Assembly: GCA_021030915.1 (NCBI GenBank)
Contig: JAGEMR010000279.1
Span: 1-12,486, forward strand
From: Astrothelium macrocarpum
Lineage: Eukaryota; Ascomycota; Dothideomycetes; Trypetheliales; Trypetheliaceae
DNA length: 12,486 nucleotides
Direction: 5' to 3'
Part shown: piece by piece, positions 1 to 9,717 of the stretch
Layout of the letters: each line of letters opens with the position of its first letter
Numbering within the stretch: position 1 is the first letter of the stretch
Notes under the pieces: generated by a model
Databases searched by the model: none
What the model saw: the letters and a program-made list of their open reading frames with translations, nothing else
Told to the model about the DNA's origin: nothing
Position numbers and translations under genes: made by a program

Positions 1-354
1 TAGGATAATTATCCAGATCCTATGCTATCCAGCTATTATGCTATGCTATGCGATCCAATGATCCTTCCGACCCCTGATTAGGAGGTGTGGTAAGAAACGT
101 AGTGGCCTGCATCAGTTACAACCCACTGCACATATATTATGGAGTCTCCAACAATAGTAATTGTCACAACCTCTGAATGCTATCCTTCACATCTTGTTCG
201 GCGTTTTTTCGATGGCTTGAAATTGTATTGGGAATTCCCTTGATGTGTGCTTGATGGACTAAGTATTCTAAGGTCTGCTACGTTTCCTGTTGCAGCCTCT
301 GGTGAGCATTCCCACAGCGCTATGGAGGTTGGTTGCATACTTAGCATACCGATC
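1..354. other. Border sequence 3' of the monooxygenase; GGAT/ATCC-rich repeats, no gene seen
   Basis: No convincing coding exon is visible here. The first 64 bases are built from iterated TATGCTATCC / TATGCTATGC-like units and include a perfect 12-bp palindrome GGATAATTATCC at 3-14. Bases 27-64 match the reverse complement of 10700-10740 (separate entry). The rest is the presumed 3' UTR and flank of the monooxygenase. A 60-codon frame on the minus strand (180-362) has no recognisable family and overlaps the end of that gene, so it is not called. Confidence 0.6.
27..64. repeat. Left arm of a long-range imperfect inverted repeat
   Basis: The reverse complement of this stretch aligns with 10700-10740. 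By hand about 36 of 41 columns match, with three single-base gaps or small substitutions, and the shared core is GCATAG-N-ATAGCATAATA. The units are internally repetitive (ATAGCATA, GGATAGCATA), so the match could reflect a dispersed simple repeat rather than paired transposon ends. Confidence 0.55.
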
Positions 355-1706
355 TCAATCACCCTTAGTACGGTACAAGCTTTTATTCCCGTGTTTCATC
401 GAAGGGCTTTCATAAACTTTTTCCCAATGCATCACCGCATAGCCTTGCTCGAGCGATATGGCCGTTTCCTGCTTACCACGCTCAAGCACTTCTTGGTCGT
501 AGCGATCGACGACCTCTTTCAGATCCTTTCTTGCGCTCTGCGAGGATTCAATCATCTGCTTAATACCATCGACAAACAATGCAGCATCTGCCAGTGCGTT
601 GTTCAACCCTTGAGCACGATCTATGCACAAACATCAGCCGTTGATCGACAAGTGTCTCGACCTCGCTTACATGGCAACATTGGATGGGCAGCATCTCCAG
701 CTAAGGTAACGTGTCCACCGCGATTGTCCCATTGCGTAGCATTCGGCCAATGCTTCATACGATCCAAAGGTATGTACGTATCAGAGGGTACATACTTCGC
801 TGCAGATTTGAAAGGCTCTGCATAAGATTCCGCTAACTTTTTAAAATGCTGTAGTCTTTCCTCAGAAGTAGTTGGTGGAGCCTCATCAGTCCACTGATTC
901 ATAAAATGCTGGAAGATCCATGTCTCAGGTTTGTCTGGGTCTTCAACGTGTAAAACCGGAATGATGTACCACGTGTTCTGATCCGGATGCGGTCCACACC
1001 TAATTAAAGGATGTATCTGGTAACGAAGCCAACTTGCGAACTCTGCTGGATAGCGGCAGGTAAAATTGTAGGAAATGATGGGTGGCTCTTCGCAACGTGC
1101 TTTCTCACTACCTAGCAGCCAGTTTCTCACAAAACTATTGGAGGAATCGCAACCAATCAAAATGTCAGCCTCGACCTCTTCGCCATTGGAGAAGGTTGCC
1201 ACAACCTGACTCTCATCCGCGGAAATCCGTATGTCTGCGAGCGTCCGGCCGTAGCGGACATCCAGTCCGGAGCTGAGGAGTTCACGAAATTTTGCCCTCC
1301 TAACTCGTCGAGTCGAGACCGATTTGCTCTTGGCAAAAACCTCGCCTGTCCTTCCGTTGCAGTAAGGCAAGGACGTCTCCTGCTCGTGGGTCAGCTCGAT
1401 CCAAGGATCCGTCTCGGCAGACTTCAGCTGGGCCACGAGCAATTCTGGCAAACATGTCTTGAGCGGTGACGCTCCCCAATGTAAGCCCATGCTCCAGTCT
1501 CGAGATCGATCAGCATATGTTTTATGATCACTTCGTTCGTATATTACGCAGTCGATGCCGGCTTTTTTGAGACCTTGGCCAATCAAAAGACCACATGCTC
1601 CTGTAGCGCTTGTCAGCATGGTGCTTCTTTCGAAGCAGCATTGATGTAGACTGATATTACCGGCACCGACGACAAGAACACGAAATGGGTCCTGACTCTG
1701 TATCAT
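355..1706 (-). CDS. FAD-dependent monooxygenase, salicylate-hydroxylase-like (3 exons, 413 aa)
   Basis: Spliced model: exons 1706-1661, 1600-671 and 620-355. The introns are 1660-1601 (60 nt, GTAATA...ACAG, CTGAC branch site) and 670-621 (50 nt, GTAAGC...ATAG). Removing intron 1 restores the Rossmann dinucleotide motif VLVVGAGACG at residues 10-19, followed by E37 at the end of beta2. Removing intron 2 joins GDAAHPMLP to YRAQGLNNAL, the GD motif that contacts the FAD ribityl (residues 317 onward). A degenerate DG motif, GCDSSNSFVR, lies at 165-174. Class A flavoprotein hydroxylases of this type use NAD(P)H and O2 to hydroxylate small aromatics; the substrate cannot be read from sequence. The start is the ATG at 1706 (A at -3); the open frame further upstream lacks an ATG. 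Length and domain order fit a complete, probably cytosolic enzyme. It is divergent from the MFS transporter, so a shared role in aromatic acid use is possible but inferred. Confidence 0.88.
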
Positions 1707-2619
1707 GATTCCCTGAAGTTTTGCAAGCACGAGAGTTGCTTGATCAACGTCGCTAATAATTCAGTACCATCAATCCTTGCCTTTGTGCTTGAGAAGATGA
1801 GCTATTGTTCTCTAGCCACACAGGTAGCATGCCTAGGTCTAGTCGATCGATCGCCTCGGAGATGATTTATCACGATCGGCTTACCCTCTTGCTTAGCTTC
1901 TAAGGATGATAAACGCTGTCAGCGCTATTGCGTCTGAGGGACTTGCAAAGCTAATAATCTTTTATCTTTTTCTCTTCATTCGATATCGCAATCTCTCCGT
2001 CCGAGGCTGCAGATCGCGCCACTCGTCATCCTACAGCTGCAATGACCAAGGATCTCCAATGTACCCCGCATCACAATGTTCACCGAATAAAGATGAAACT
2101 AATGTTAGGTACCAAAAAGTTTTACGTATTCCAGGAGGCTTCCAGGTAAAGGTACGAGCTGTCACCGTCGCAGTAGGTACCACGCATAGGCCTTGGCCGC
2201 CGCTCGGGTACTGTGAGGACGATCAACTCATCGTATGGCTAGGTGTGTGGCGTGCTTCCCTTACTGAAAACGAGTTCGCGAATCTGATTGACACCGTGCA
2301 CAAGGCTGAACTGAGCCTCAGCGGGTCGGCAATGGGGGCCAATCCTCCCGTCTGACCGTAAGAGCAATGATCGGCACTTTGACATTGATGCAGCAGCTTT
2401 TAGGGCCGAAGATCAAGGTCGATTAGATGGGATACAGGTTGATTAGGGGTGTTTTCCACCCGGTTTTACGCTATACCACACTATGTTCCTTAGTGGCGAT
2501 AAATCAACATGGGTTTTTTCTGGCACCACATTAAAGCAAGGGGCTCGGCCTCCATAAGCACAAGAAGCTAAAACCCATCAAGTACACCATCTCAACGCGT
2601 TGTGTTAATATCTATCGCC
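1707..2619. promoter_or_regulatory. Divergent intergenic region between monooxygenase and MFS transporter
   Basis: About 0.9 kb separates the two divergently transcribed genes and must hold both promoters and 5' UTRs. A pyrimidine-rich tract lies at about 1955-1985. I could not identify a particular transcription-factor site with confidence. A doubtful reading frame at 1906-2355 lies inside it (separate entry). Co-regulation of the two genes is only suggested by their arrangement. Confidence 0.4.
1906..2355 (+). CDS. Doubtful hypothetical protein, 149 aa; possible relic of a cysteine-rich secreted protein
   Basis: The frame opens with a true ATG and runs 149 codons without an intron. Residues 11-27 are hydrophobic (LAKLIIFYLFLF) and could be a signal anchor or a poor signal peptide. 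No known domain is recognised. Around residues 50-61 the segment SPMYPA-SQCSPN resembles DPWYPAFTGSQCQPN of the cysteine-rich protein at 10111-10714, and the underlying DNA is also partly alike, but the match stops there. It could be a decayed paralog, a real orphan gene or a chance open frame in the shared promoter region. No splice sites clearly extend it. Confidence 0.22.
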   Translation: MINAVSAIASEGLAKLIIFYLFLFIRYRNLSVRGCRSRHSSSYSCNDQGSPMYPASQCSPNKDETNVRYQKVLRIPGGFQVKVRAVTVAVGTTHRPWPPLGYCEDDQLIVWLGVWRASLTENEFANLIDTVHKAELSLSGSAMGANPPV

Positions 2620-4350
2620 ATGAATTCCGAAAAATCGGCAGAGGATACACGTGTCTCTGGTGATGATGGGGTCCAGACTCGGCGTGAACTGGATTCACTT
2701 GAGCAAGAAGTCTCGTTGAAGAAATCGGAGCGGAAGCTCCTCTTCAAAGTCGATTGCTGGGTGATGCCTATTCTATCTTTTCTTTTCTTTCTCTCCTTTC
2801 TCGACAAGTGATTATTCATCGATTTTCCAAGTTCATATGAGATTATGCTGATTATTTCCAAGATCGAATATCGCCAATGCGAAGATATTCAACTTATCTC
2901 AAGATCTTCATTTAAAGGGTAATGAATTCAATAACTGCCTCGTAATCTATTTTGTTTCGTATGTAGTCTGTGATATACCTTTCACCTTGGTCATGCGGAA
3001 AATACAACCGCACATATGGCGTGGGTATTCTCTTGCACTCTTTATTGATGAATGGATGTTGAGCTAAGATGATGGCTTATAGTCTCTGTATGCACTTTCT
3101 TCTTTGGCCTCATAACCTTGTGTCAGGGTCTTACGAACACATACGGAGGATTGCTAGCCGCAAGGTTTTTCCTAGGAATTGCAGAAGCAGGTAGCTTTTC
3201 TTGTTGCTTCTACGTGATAGCCATGTGGTACACACGCGCAGAAGCACAAAAACGCTTCACGTTCTTCTATAGCAGTATCCAGCTAGCCGGTGCATTTGCA
3301 GGGCTTTTAGCTTCTGCTATTGGTTTGTTGGATGGATCAAGAGGGTATTCTGGCTGGAGGTGGATATTTATCATCGAGGGTGCTTTGTAAGTGGGGAGAC
3401 TCTCTGACTGATCTGTTGTCGAGTTTCAGGTAGATGGGCAAAAGCAGAAGCACACTGTTTATACATACAATCTACGTGTAGAAGTGAAGCAAAATACTGA
3501 CAAGTTCTACCACAGTACCGCGGCCGTTGCTATTCCTTTCTTCTTCCTTCTTCCTGACTTTCCCGTACAAAGCAAATGGCTCTCCACAGATGAGAAAAAT
3601 TTCATTCTCACGCGTCTTCGTCGAGACCGAGGAGCTGAAGAAGCTTCCAAAGACCGACTCACGTTAGGTGTCGTACTTAGGACAATACGGGAGCCCAAAA
3701 TTCTCCTTGGTGGGCTTATGTACTTTGCTTTTGTCATCCCAGGTTACGGCTATACCTACTTCATACCGACCATAATCCACGAGTACACAACGTCGACTAT
3801 CCGCACGCAGCTGCTTTCCGTGCCACCATGGGCCGGAGGATTCGTGACGTCATTGACAGTGGCATGGATCAGTGATCGAGTTCGCCATCGTTTTTTGTTC
3901 ATTGTCGTTCCACTCTGCCTGGCAGTCGCTGGTTATATAATGCTGTTGAGTATACATGATCATCCACATGCTCAATATTCAGCTCTGTTTCTAATCATTT
4001 CCGGGATATTCATGGCATTGCCGGTATCAATTTGTTGGTTTAGCATGAACATAGTGGGACACACGAGGAGGAGTATCGCCCTGGGTTGGCAAATTGGGTT
4101 TGGTAACGCTGGTGGCATCGTAGCTGTGTATATGTTCCTTCAAGATCAAGCACCACGCTATACTCAGGGATACGGATTGAGTTTAGCATTTGTATTGCTA
4201 ACAATGCTTTTGAGCACAGCATACTTCCTGGTCTGCTTGAAGGAGAACAAGATGAAAGAACGCATGATTCGTGAGGGAGTCACGGAGGAAAGGGCAGACA
4301 TGACGGATTTGATGGATGATCTAAGCCCAGCTTTCAAGAACATGTTATAG
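2620..4350 (+). CDS. MFS transporter, anion:cation symporter (allantoate/nicotinate permease-like) family (4 exons, 494 aa)
   Basis: Spliced model: exons 2620-2807, 2863-3020, 3083-3386 and 3516-4350. The introns are 2808-2862 (GTGATT...CCAAG), 3021-3082 (GTGGGT...TATAG, GCTAAG branch) and 3387-3515 (GTAAGT...CACAG). Joining them restores family landmarks. FLDKSNIANAKIF (about residues 60-72) closes TM1; YVVCDIPFTLVMRKIQPHIW (96-115) is TM2 and its loop; AARFFLGIAEAG (141-152) is TM4; IPFFFLLPDFP is the end of TM6, just before the central loop. The ACS family (Dal5/Tna1/Fen2-like) takes up carboxylates such as allantoate, nicotinate and pantothenate at the plasma membrane; the substrate here is unknown. 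The length of 494 aa is normal. The start is the ATG at 2620 (G at -3); the frame upstream has only GTG. The C-terminus is a cytosolic charged tail with acidic residues, usual for the family. Convergent with the carboxypeptidase, 57 bp away. Confidence 0.92.
3387..3515 (+). other. Compound third intron of the MFS gene (possible back-to-back introns)
   Basis: At 129 nt this is the longest intron in the window. It contains an internal TTTCAG ending at 3429 directly followed by GTAGAT at 3430. So 3387-3429 (43 nt, GTAAGT donor, CTGACTGA branch-like site) and 3430-3515 (86 nt, GTAGAT donor, ACTGAC branch, CACAG) each look like an intron with no exon between them. Removing the whole block, or the two in sequence, gives the same mRNA joining GCTTT to TACCGCG. 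Confidence 0.5.
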
Positions 4351-4407
4351 ACTTTAATGCGATGGAATTGCTTCTCTATTGCAGCTCAGGAGTAATATTG
4401 TGCAAGA

Positions 4408-6245
4408 TCACTGCGTTGAGAATGGGCCCGGTTGATCCAACGCTTCGATTCTTCCAAGCAAGAGCTCGATGACTCTGTATGAACTCCCTGGCGCGTATTG
4501 TGGCTGCTGATGACCTGCGTAGTAAACTTGATAGAATGTCAGGTTTCTTTCTTGACCCCATATCCCAACATAACCACTGGCTGCTAAGCTCCCTTCGTTA
4601 TACTCTGTATGGTACGGTACGAAGACCTCCCTGTTGCCTGGGTAAGATTGAAAGCCCTGCACACCGTTCCAGGTCATATTTTGTATTGCAAGCAGAGTTC
4701 CATTCGTGGGTAGAATGTAGTCCAGACCTCCAACCCCGATTATCGTATTGTTGGTATACTCAATAACACGCTGGAGAACGCCATCCTGCGCTGGGCCCAG
4801 GGACTGGTCACCGTTCGGGGGAAAGACATTTGTAGTAGTGCATTGCTGCCAAACCGTGCCCACGGGAGCGTTGATTGCGGCTTGGACATCAAGACGGTTA
4901 AAATATGGAATCTCCGGATTGTAGAGAAGTGGACAATAGTCAGTTATGTGGTATACATTGAAGCACGGATTCAGAAGATTAATAGTGGCGTAAGCAATGT
5001 CCCAGGTAGCACAAGTGCTATTTGGTATGATTTCAGGGTTAGGGGGAACAGGGAAAGGACCTGGAGGCGGCGGATAGGTCAAGTATTTTGATATGTAAGA
5101 TTCGTACCCGCAGGAAGAATGTAAAGAGTGCAGGTAATTGGTGAAGGTCTCGTTGAAATTAAAGATCTTGGACCAGTAATCCACGTACGGACTAAGAATT
5201 ACTGTGATCCGTTAGTGCTGTTAATCCGTAGTTGTATCGGGGTCTTGGAGTCTGAGAAGTAATTTAGAAGATCGATATACTCACCATCTTGCTGAACAGT
5301 ATTATCTCCTATGATGGGGTCATTGATAGCAACGCCCTTTAAATTATAGTATGTGTCATCGTTTTGAGATATGAAGGCATCAGCCACATATGGGATATAA
5401 AATCCTGCATAACTTTCGCCTGTAAGGTAAACCTTCCGTTGCTCCAGTTGAAAGGCGGTCATGAAGTTTTTCCAGAAGCCAACAAACTGCTGACCCAGCT
5501 CAACCTCGTTGGAGATATCCGGGGTACCTTGGGTGAATCCGACACCGACAGGCTGCTCAACGTAGACCATATTTGTCAAATTTACAAAAGTGTACGAGTT
5601 TTTGGTGAACCCTTGGGTACCAGTTTGCCAAAGTATAGGGCCATTCTCATGAATCAGACCTGTGAGGGAACTGCAACCAGGACCGCCGTTGAACCTGCTC
5701 TCAAGTCAGAAAGAGGTTGTTGCTCATACGGGCTACTTGCACAAAAGTATTCCTTACCAAATGGTAATTTCGTCCGACGCGTTTGGGTTTTGCGAAGGGA
5801 AGAACCTGTTTGCATCAGACGGTTTGGTCATATCATATCAAACAATCTGTTTATACCAAAAATATAACTTTCGAGTTTCATTTGCCTGTTCTGAGATGGG
5901 TAGCAACCCAGCATAAGATTCTCCGATATCGAAAGGTATGTCTGGGATTGCTGAACCATTCACAACAAATTCTAATTTCAAGTCAGTTTGTAGAATACTT
6001 TGGCAAGGCTCACTGATTGTTTACGGACGCTCTGTGTTATTATTTAGGTAAGGTGAGCTGTAAGAAGCACGTTTGTGTACATGCTGCGGAGCAGCTTCCC
6101 CAGATCTGGCTCCTAAATTGTCCGTCAATCCAGGACTAGGATCTCTTGGCTTCGCTCGGGTGAAAGCATCACGAGGATGCACGGCCAAAGCTGCGGATAT
6201 GAGAAAAGAGAAGCCTAACAAAAGACCTTTCATTGTGGATGGCAT
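4408..6245 (-). CDS. Secreted serine carboxypeptidase, peptidase family S10 (5 exons, 527 aa)
   Basis: Spliced model: exons 6245-6029, 5971-5857, 5805-5758, 5694-5285 and 5201-4408. The introns are 6028-5972, 5856-5806, 5757-5695 and 5284-5202, three of them with clear CTGAC or CTAAC branch sites. Residues 1-21 are a signal peptide (KGLLLGFSFLISAALA) and a basic propeptide-like stretch ends in KR at 58-59. The conserved N-terminal block DIGESYAGLLPI is at 87-98 and the oxyanion/substrate segment WFNGGPGCSSL at 127-137. The triad is Ser221 in TGESYAGFYIPY, Asp424 in GGLDYILPTNGT and His494 in YAGHQQPQY. Several N-x-S/T sites (for example NMT, NLT, NNT) fit a glycoprotein. S10 enzymes remove C-terminal residues from peptides at acid pH; this one resembles the secreted CPD-S1 type rather than vacuolar CPY. 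The donor of intron 1 (GTCCGT) is atypical but is needed to keep frame; the nearby GTAAAC would break it. Confidence 0.92.
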
Positions 6246-7112
6246 GATTTCAACGTGCGAGAACCGTCAACGTCTTTGCAAAGAAAGCGACATCTTTTAT
6301 TTCCCACTCGAACGGGAGCCATCGCTGATCGTGCCTTGGGTGCTGTATACTATCGAGATGGTTCTCTCAGGAAGCGCAATGCAAGCTTGCCATTGTTCCT
6401 GAACAGGAAGCTCGTCGCCGTCCCCTTGTAGAGTATCGTCAAAACTTGGTGATATCTCGTCAGCGCTGTGCAGAATGGTGTCAACAAACGTGATAATATC
6501 TCCGCTCTACAGGCGTCGACCTCGTGCTTGGTCAACATCATTCATACTGGTTGCGACTTTTGCCTAAGCCTTGCATATGCTCTTCCACTGATGCAGTGTA
6601 GATGGCCGTGTGCCGGGCATGAGTCTCATGTCAAGAAGCTGTGCTATCGATAAGCATCCAAATTGGAGCATATGCCGCACTCGTGTGCCTTGTTTGTTTG
6701 TGAATACGCCTCGTCCGCCTCCTGGACGCTGAAGCCTGGTCCGATACGAAAGCTACCGTCCGTGCCTTCGTGCGCGGGATGCTCGCGTAGACCCTCAAAA
6801 CAGGCTAGATGGAGAGCTTTATCAGATCTACCTTCCTCGCGTTTGAGGCTCAGAAGTGTGGCCATCGACTGGTCGAAACGTCTTTTACATTAATCCCAGA
6901 TTTGCTATAGACTCTATTAATCTTTATCAGGATAATCCCAGTGAACCGAGCCTATTGGGGTCACAAATGCGGTTGGTATAGTTTTGACAGAGGTGTCCTA
7001 TTTTCTGTCCTCACCGGTCAGCCGGTCGAGGTACAGCCACCTAACACTGAATGTAAACCTGAACTATCCACCATCTCTCAGTTGCGAAGTCAAATCGCCG
7101 GACTCGTGAAGA
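6246..7112. other. Intergenic region, promoters of carboxypeptidase and glycine-zipper gene
   Basis: Nearly 0.9 kb with only short, mutually overlapping open frames on both strands and no recognisable domain. The longest ATG-initiated candidates (for example 6865-6644 on the minus strand, 73 codons, starting MATLLSLKREEG) have no family signature. The region should contain the divergent promoters of the flanking genes. I see no tRNA, transposase or repeat. Confidence 0.5.
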
Positions 7113-7939
7113 ATGCAGGCTCAACGCGACCGTTACGACGATCTCTATGACCGTGACACCTCGCCCCAAGACGAACGGGGCCGATGGCGCAACCTCAAAG
7201 ACGACACGAACAACCGCGACTTACAAGACAGCCTTGGAGCTGGTGGAGCTGTGATTCCATATGCTCGCGATGGCATTGACCATGCGTTAGACGCCCGTCA
7301 GCGAAAATTTCAAGCCGAAGCCTATGAACGTGCATTCCGTCGTGGCTACGAAGATGAGGAGGAATACGATGACCGTGGCGATCGGCGTCGGCGGGCACGC
7401 GACGTATATAGACGCAGTCGCAGTCGCAGTCGCAGTGACAGAAGGAAGAGGCGAGAGCAGCGCTCGGACTCCGAGGATAGCGAAGAGGACCAAGATGGCA
7501 AAAAACGCTCAAAAAGCCGCGGTCCAAAGCAATTCCTTGACAATCATTTTGACATCAAGAGTGACATGGGACTGATTGCAGGCGTGGGTGGCGGCTTAGC
7601 GGGAGCCACAATCGGACGCAAGGTGGGTAGCCGAAGCACATTTGCTAGTGTTGCTGGTGCGATTGCAGGCGCCGCGGCGGCGAACGCGCTGGAGAATCAA
7701 TGGAAGAAGCACAGAAAGGAATCGGATAAGCGATTTGATAAGGAAGAACGGACAAGAGACAACGCGTATGCTCAAGATCCCCAGCAAAGGGAGAATGGAA
7801 AGTCCAAGGACAAGAAGGACAAGAAGGAGAAGAAGATGTGAGTATTGAGCGTTGAATAGACCTCATGGATGATAGACTAAAGCCAGTTCACAGGAGATCG
7901 CAGTCCTGGGCTGATTATTGGGATCAACTGGGCAAATAA
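7113..7939 (+). CDS. Charged RS-rich protein with a glycine-zipper segment (probably 2 exons, 256 aa)
   Basis: Exon 1 is 7113-7837. Reading straight through gives a stop at 7839-7841 and 242 aa. The last codons, however, overlap a strong donor, AT|GTGAGT, and an intron 7838-7893 (56 nt, GACTAAAG branch, CACAG acceptor) joins in frame to a tail RSQSWADYWDQLGK ending at 7939, giving 256 aa. Residues 1-145 are highly charged, with a (SR)n run at 101-109 encoded by CAGTCG repeats and acidic patches at 79-87 and 118-128. Residues 151-195 form a small hydrophobic Gly/Ala segment (GLIAGVGGGLAGATIG...AGAIAGAAAANAL) of glycine-zipper type able to insert in or pack on membranes. Residues 196-242 are Lys/Glu rich. 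Related low-complexity proteins are common in ascomycetes and their function is not established; SR-protein splicing activity is not implied because no RRM is present. The start has A at -3. Confidence 0.72.
7415..7436 (+). repeat. Short tandem repeat (CAGTCG)n, coding for the SR run
   Basis: Three complete CAGTCG hexamers plus a partial fourth lie inside the glycine-zipper gene, read as alternating Ser-Arg. The unit length is a multiple of three, so unit gain or loss would change only the number of SR pairs. Confidence 0.85.
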
Positions 7940-8722
7940 ACTACAAATCAACGAATGCTGATGTATTTACGAACGTTGGGAACCTTTACGATTACGGATT
8001 TATCTACGATAGAGGTGGGGTGTTGGCCTTTTCAATGGTTGCCTGCCCAATTAAGTTTTGTCGGTTCATGTTCATTGGTAAAATCGTTCATGACGTTGTT
8101 TTTTATGTTATTTTTCTTCTTGATTTCCTATTGTAAATTCTGTTTTCTTGGTCTCTTGCCTGCCAAACGAATCTTTACCAGAATTTGCTACATTCAAGAC
8201 ACTAGCATGTCCTTATGCTTCAACATCAAGATGAATGACTTTGACAAGATAGAGGTGCATTTCGAAGTCAATGATAGTCCTGACAGAGAGAAAATGGTAA
8301 AATTTTAACAATATCATTACGCTGGGATGAAGATGAGGAAAATATGATCAGTGCGAGGTCCAGATTACCACCTGTGCGCCATCGCGCATCCAGACTTCAC
8401 TCCAATGAATTGAATTGCTGGCCTCATCGAGAGCCCAACTGCTCAAGAACATCTACTTCGGTTATGCAAAATAGAAGATGTGAGATCTCTTGTCTGAAGC
8501 TGTCTCGCAAAAATCCTGTGTTTGACCACCGTCAATAAATCTTTTCTGTTCTGAGAGATCTCAGTAGGCATTTGAGAGAGAAAAGAGATCGGGCGTAGCA
8601 TTTCCGTTGAATTGATATTAATACGAGCTAGCCTCACGGAAGGTCAGTGCAGGTGGTTATCAGAGATACGCTAAGAAATGTTGCGAGAGACTTGTCTCAT
8701 CATCCACCCACTCGGAAGACGC
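7940..8722. other. Intergenic region without a supportable gene
   Basis: The longest open frame (7955-8308, plus strand) is T-rich with a low-complexity hydrophobic stretch and no domain. Frames at 8344-8538 and 8443-8637 overlap on opposite strands and have no family signature. This is probably the 3' UTR of the glycine-zipper gene and of the convergent cysteine-rich gene, plus spacer. No repeat or RNA gene was recognised. Confidence 0.5.
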
Positions 8723-9717
8723 TCAGCAAGGATGACCAGTGGGAGCCATAAATGACATCTCTTGATAGCTGAACCAACATATGGAATTATTTAAGATTGT
8801 ATCGAGGGCCTGTCTGACATGTACCGGTTCGGTCATAACAGAGAAAGAACCGATTTCTAAACTAAACGGAAATGGATTGAAGATTCGAAAAGCTTGAAAT
8901 TGTAATTCTCGCAAGGGTACTTTGCAGGTTGTTAAGTAACGAGTAGTGTTTACTACTTTGTCACCGATGACATGGCATAGGTCCACTGCTGGAGCGCCAG
9001 GTGGCAACGTTATATCTCCATTATAGTGAGAGATCGCGCCCACATCTTTTGGTTGTAAAGAACGAAGCTTGCTACAGTTTGAACATGAGACCGGAGTAGC
9101 CAGTCTTTTACCGTCTTTGTCCTCAGACCATTTTGCAAAATGACGCCAACCACTCATCGATTCGGCGAGCGAATTGAGAGCAAGCACAAAGTCATGCGAT
9201 TCGTCGGGCTGCATGTTATCATACACACATGAGGCTCTCGGCATGCCATCCGGCTGCGTGAGTCCATCGCTACACATTTGATGCTCCGCACAACTGCCTG
9301 CGCCACCTACATCACGTTCAGGCGCCAACCGTACAAGACTGTGATTGAGTGGGCTTGGATTTTTACAGATAATGTCATACTCGCCTATGGAAGTCTCGTC
9401 AGTATGGCCTGAATGCCTCGTCGATGCCTGACCACCGTTGACAAGAGTCTGGATCATTTCTGGGCATGCATCAACACGCCTGGACGCTGGTCTTTGTCCT
9501 TCGGCTAAAACGGCAGGGAGAGTCTGGTTTCTACCGGGTTCTTCGCACAAGTCGTGTTAGTCGTCAAGCTCTTTAATAATTTCGACAAGTCTTACTTTAG
9601 GTCAACCTATTGTCACCTTCACTGAACCTTTCAGGAGAAAACCCAACTCATATTATTGCCAGGAAAAGAATCAACGGTAATAAAATAACCAGTAAGTAAA
9701 AGTACCAAAATGCTCAT
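8723..9717 (-). CDS. Cysteine-rich, probably secreted protein (N-terminal splice unresolved)
   Basis: The main exon is open from 9550 down to the stop at 8723. Its only N-terminal ATG is at 9457, which would leave no signal peptide. A signal-peptide-like exon (MSILVLLLTGYFITVDSFPG) starts at 9717 and closes at a TGA shortly after. A good CTAAC branch site at about 9560 supports an intron between them. Possible joins are donor GTTGGG at 9647 to acceptor TTTTAG at 9505 (phase 1), or GTTTTC to CCAG (phase 0); neither is compelling. The body carries about 11 Cys, including GSCAEHQMC and ASCVY with spacing C-x5-C-x14-C, shared with the protein at 10111-10714. No enzymatic domain is recognised. It may be an apoplastic effector-like protein, but that rests only on secretion, Cys content and position near AT-rich DNA. 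It could also be a decaying copy. Confidence 0.55.

Noticed and set aside
247..825. 192-codon plus-strand open frame
   Set aside because: It begins with GTG and is antisense to the last exons of the monooxygenase, whose motifs and introns are convincing.
5364..5867. 167-codon plus-strand open frame
   Set aside because: It is antisense to carboxypeptidase exons 3 and 4, which carry the catalytic Ser motif and the GGPGCSS segment; no family signature of its own.
7195..7543. Minus-strand frames opposite the RS-rich gene
   Set aside because: They are low-complexity shadows of the Arg/Ser and acidic repeats on the plus strand.
7955..8308. 117-codon plus-strand frame
   Set aside because: T-rich hydrophobic low complexity, no domain, no splice context; the region looks like UTR and spacer.
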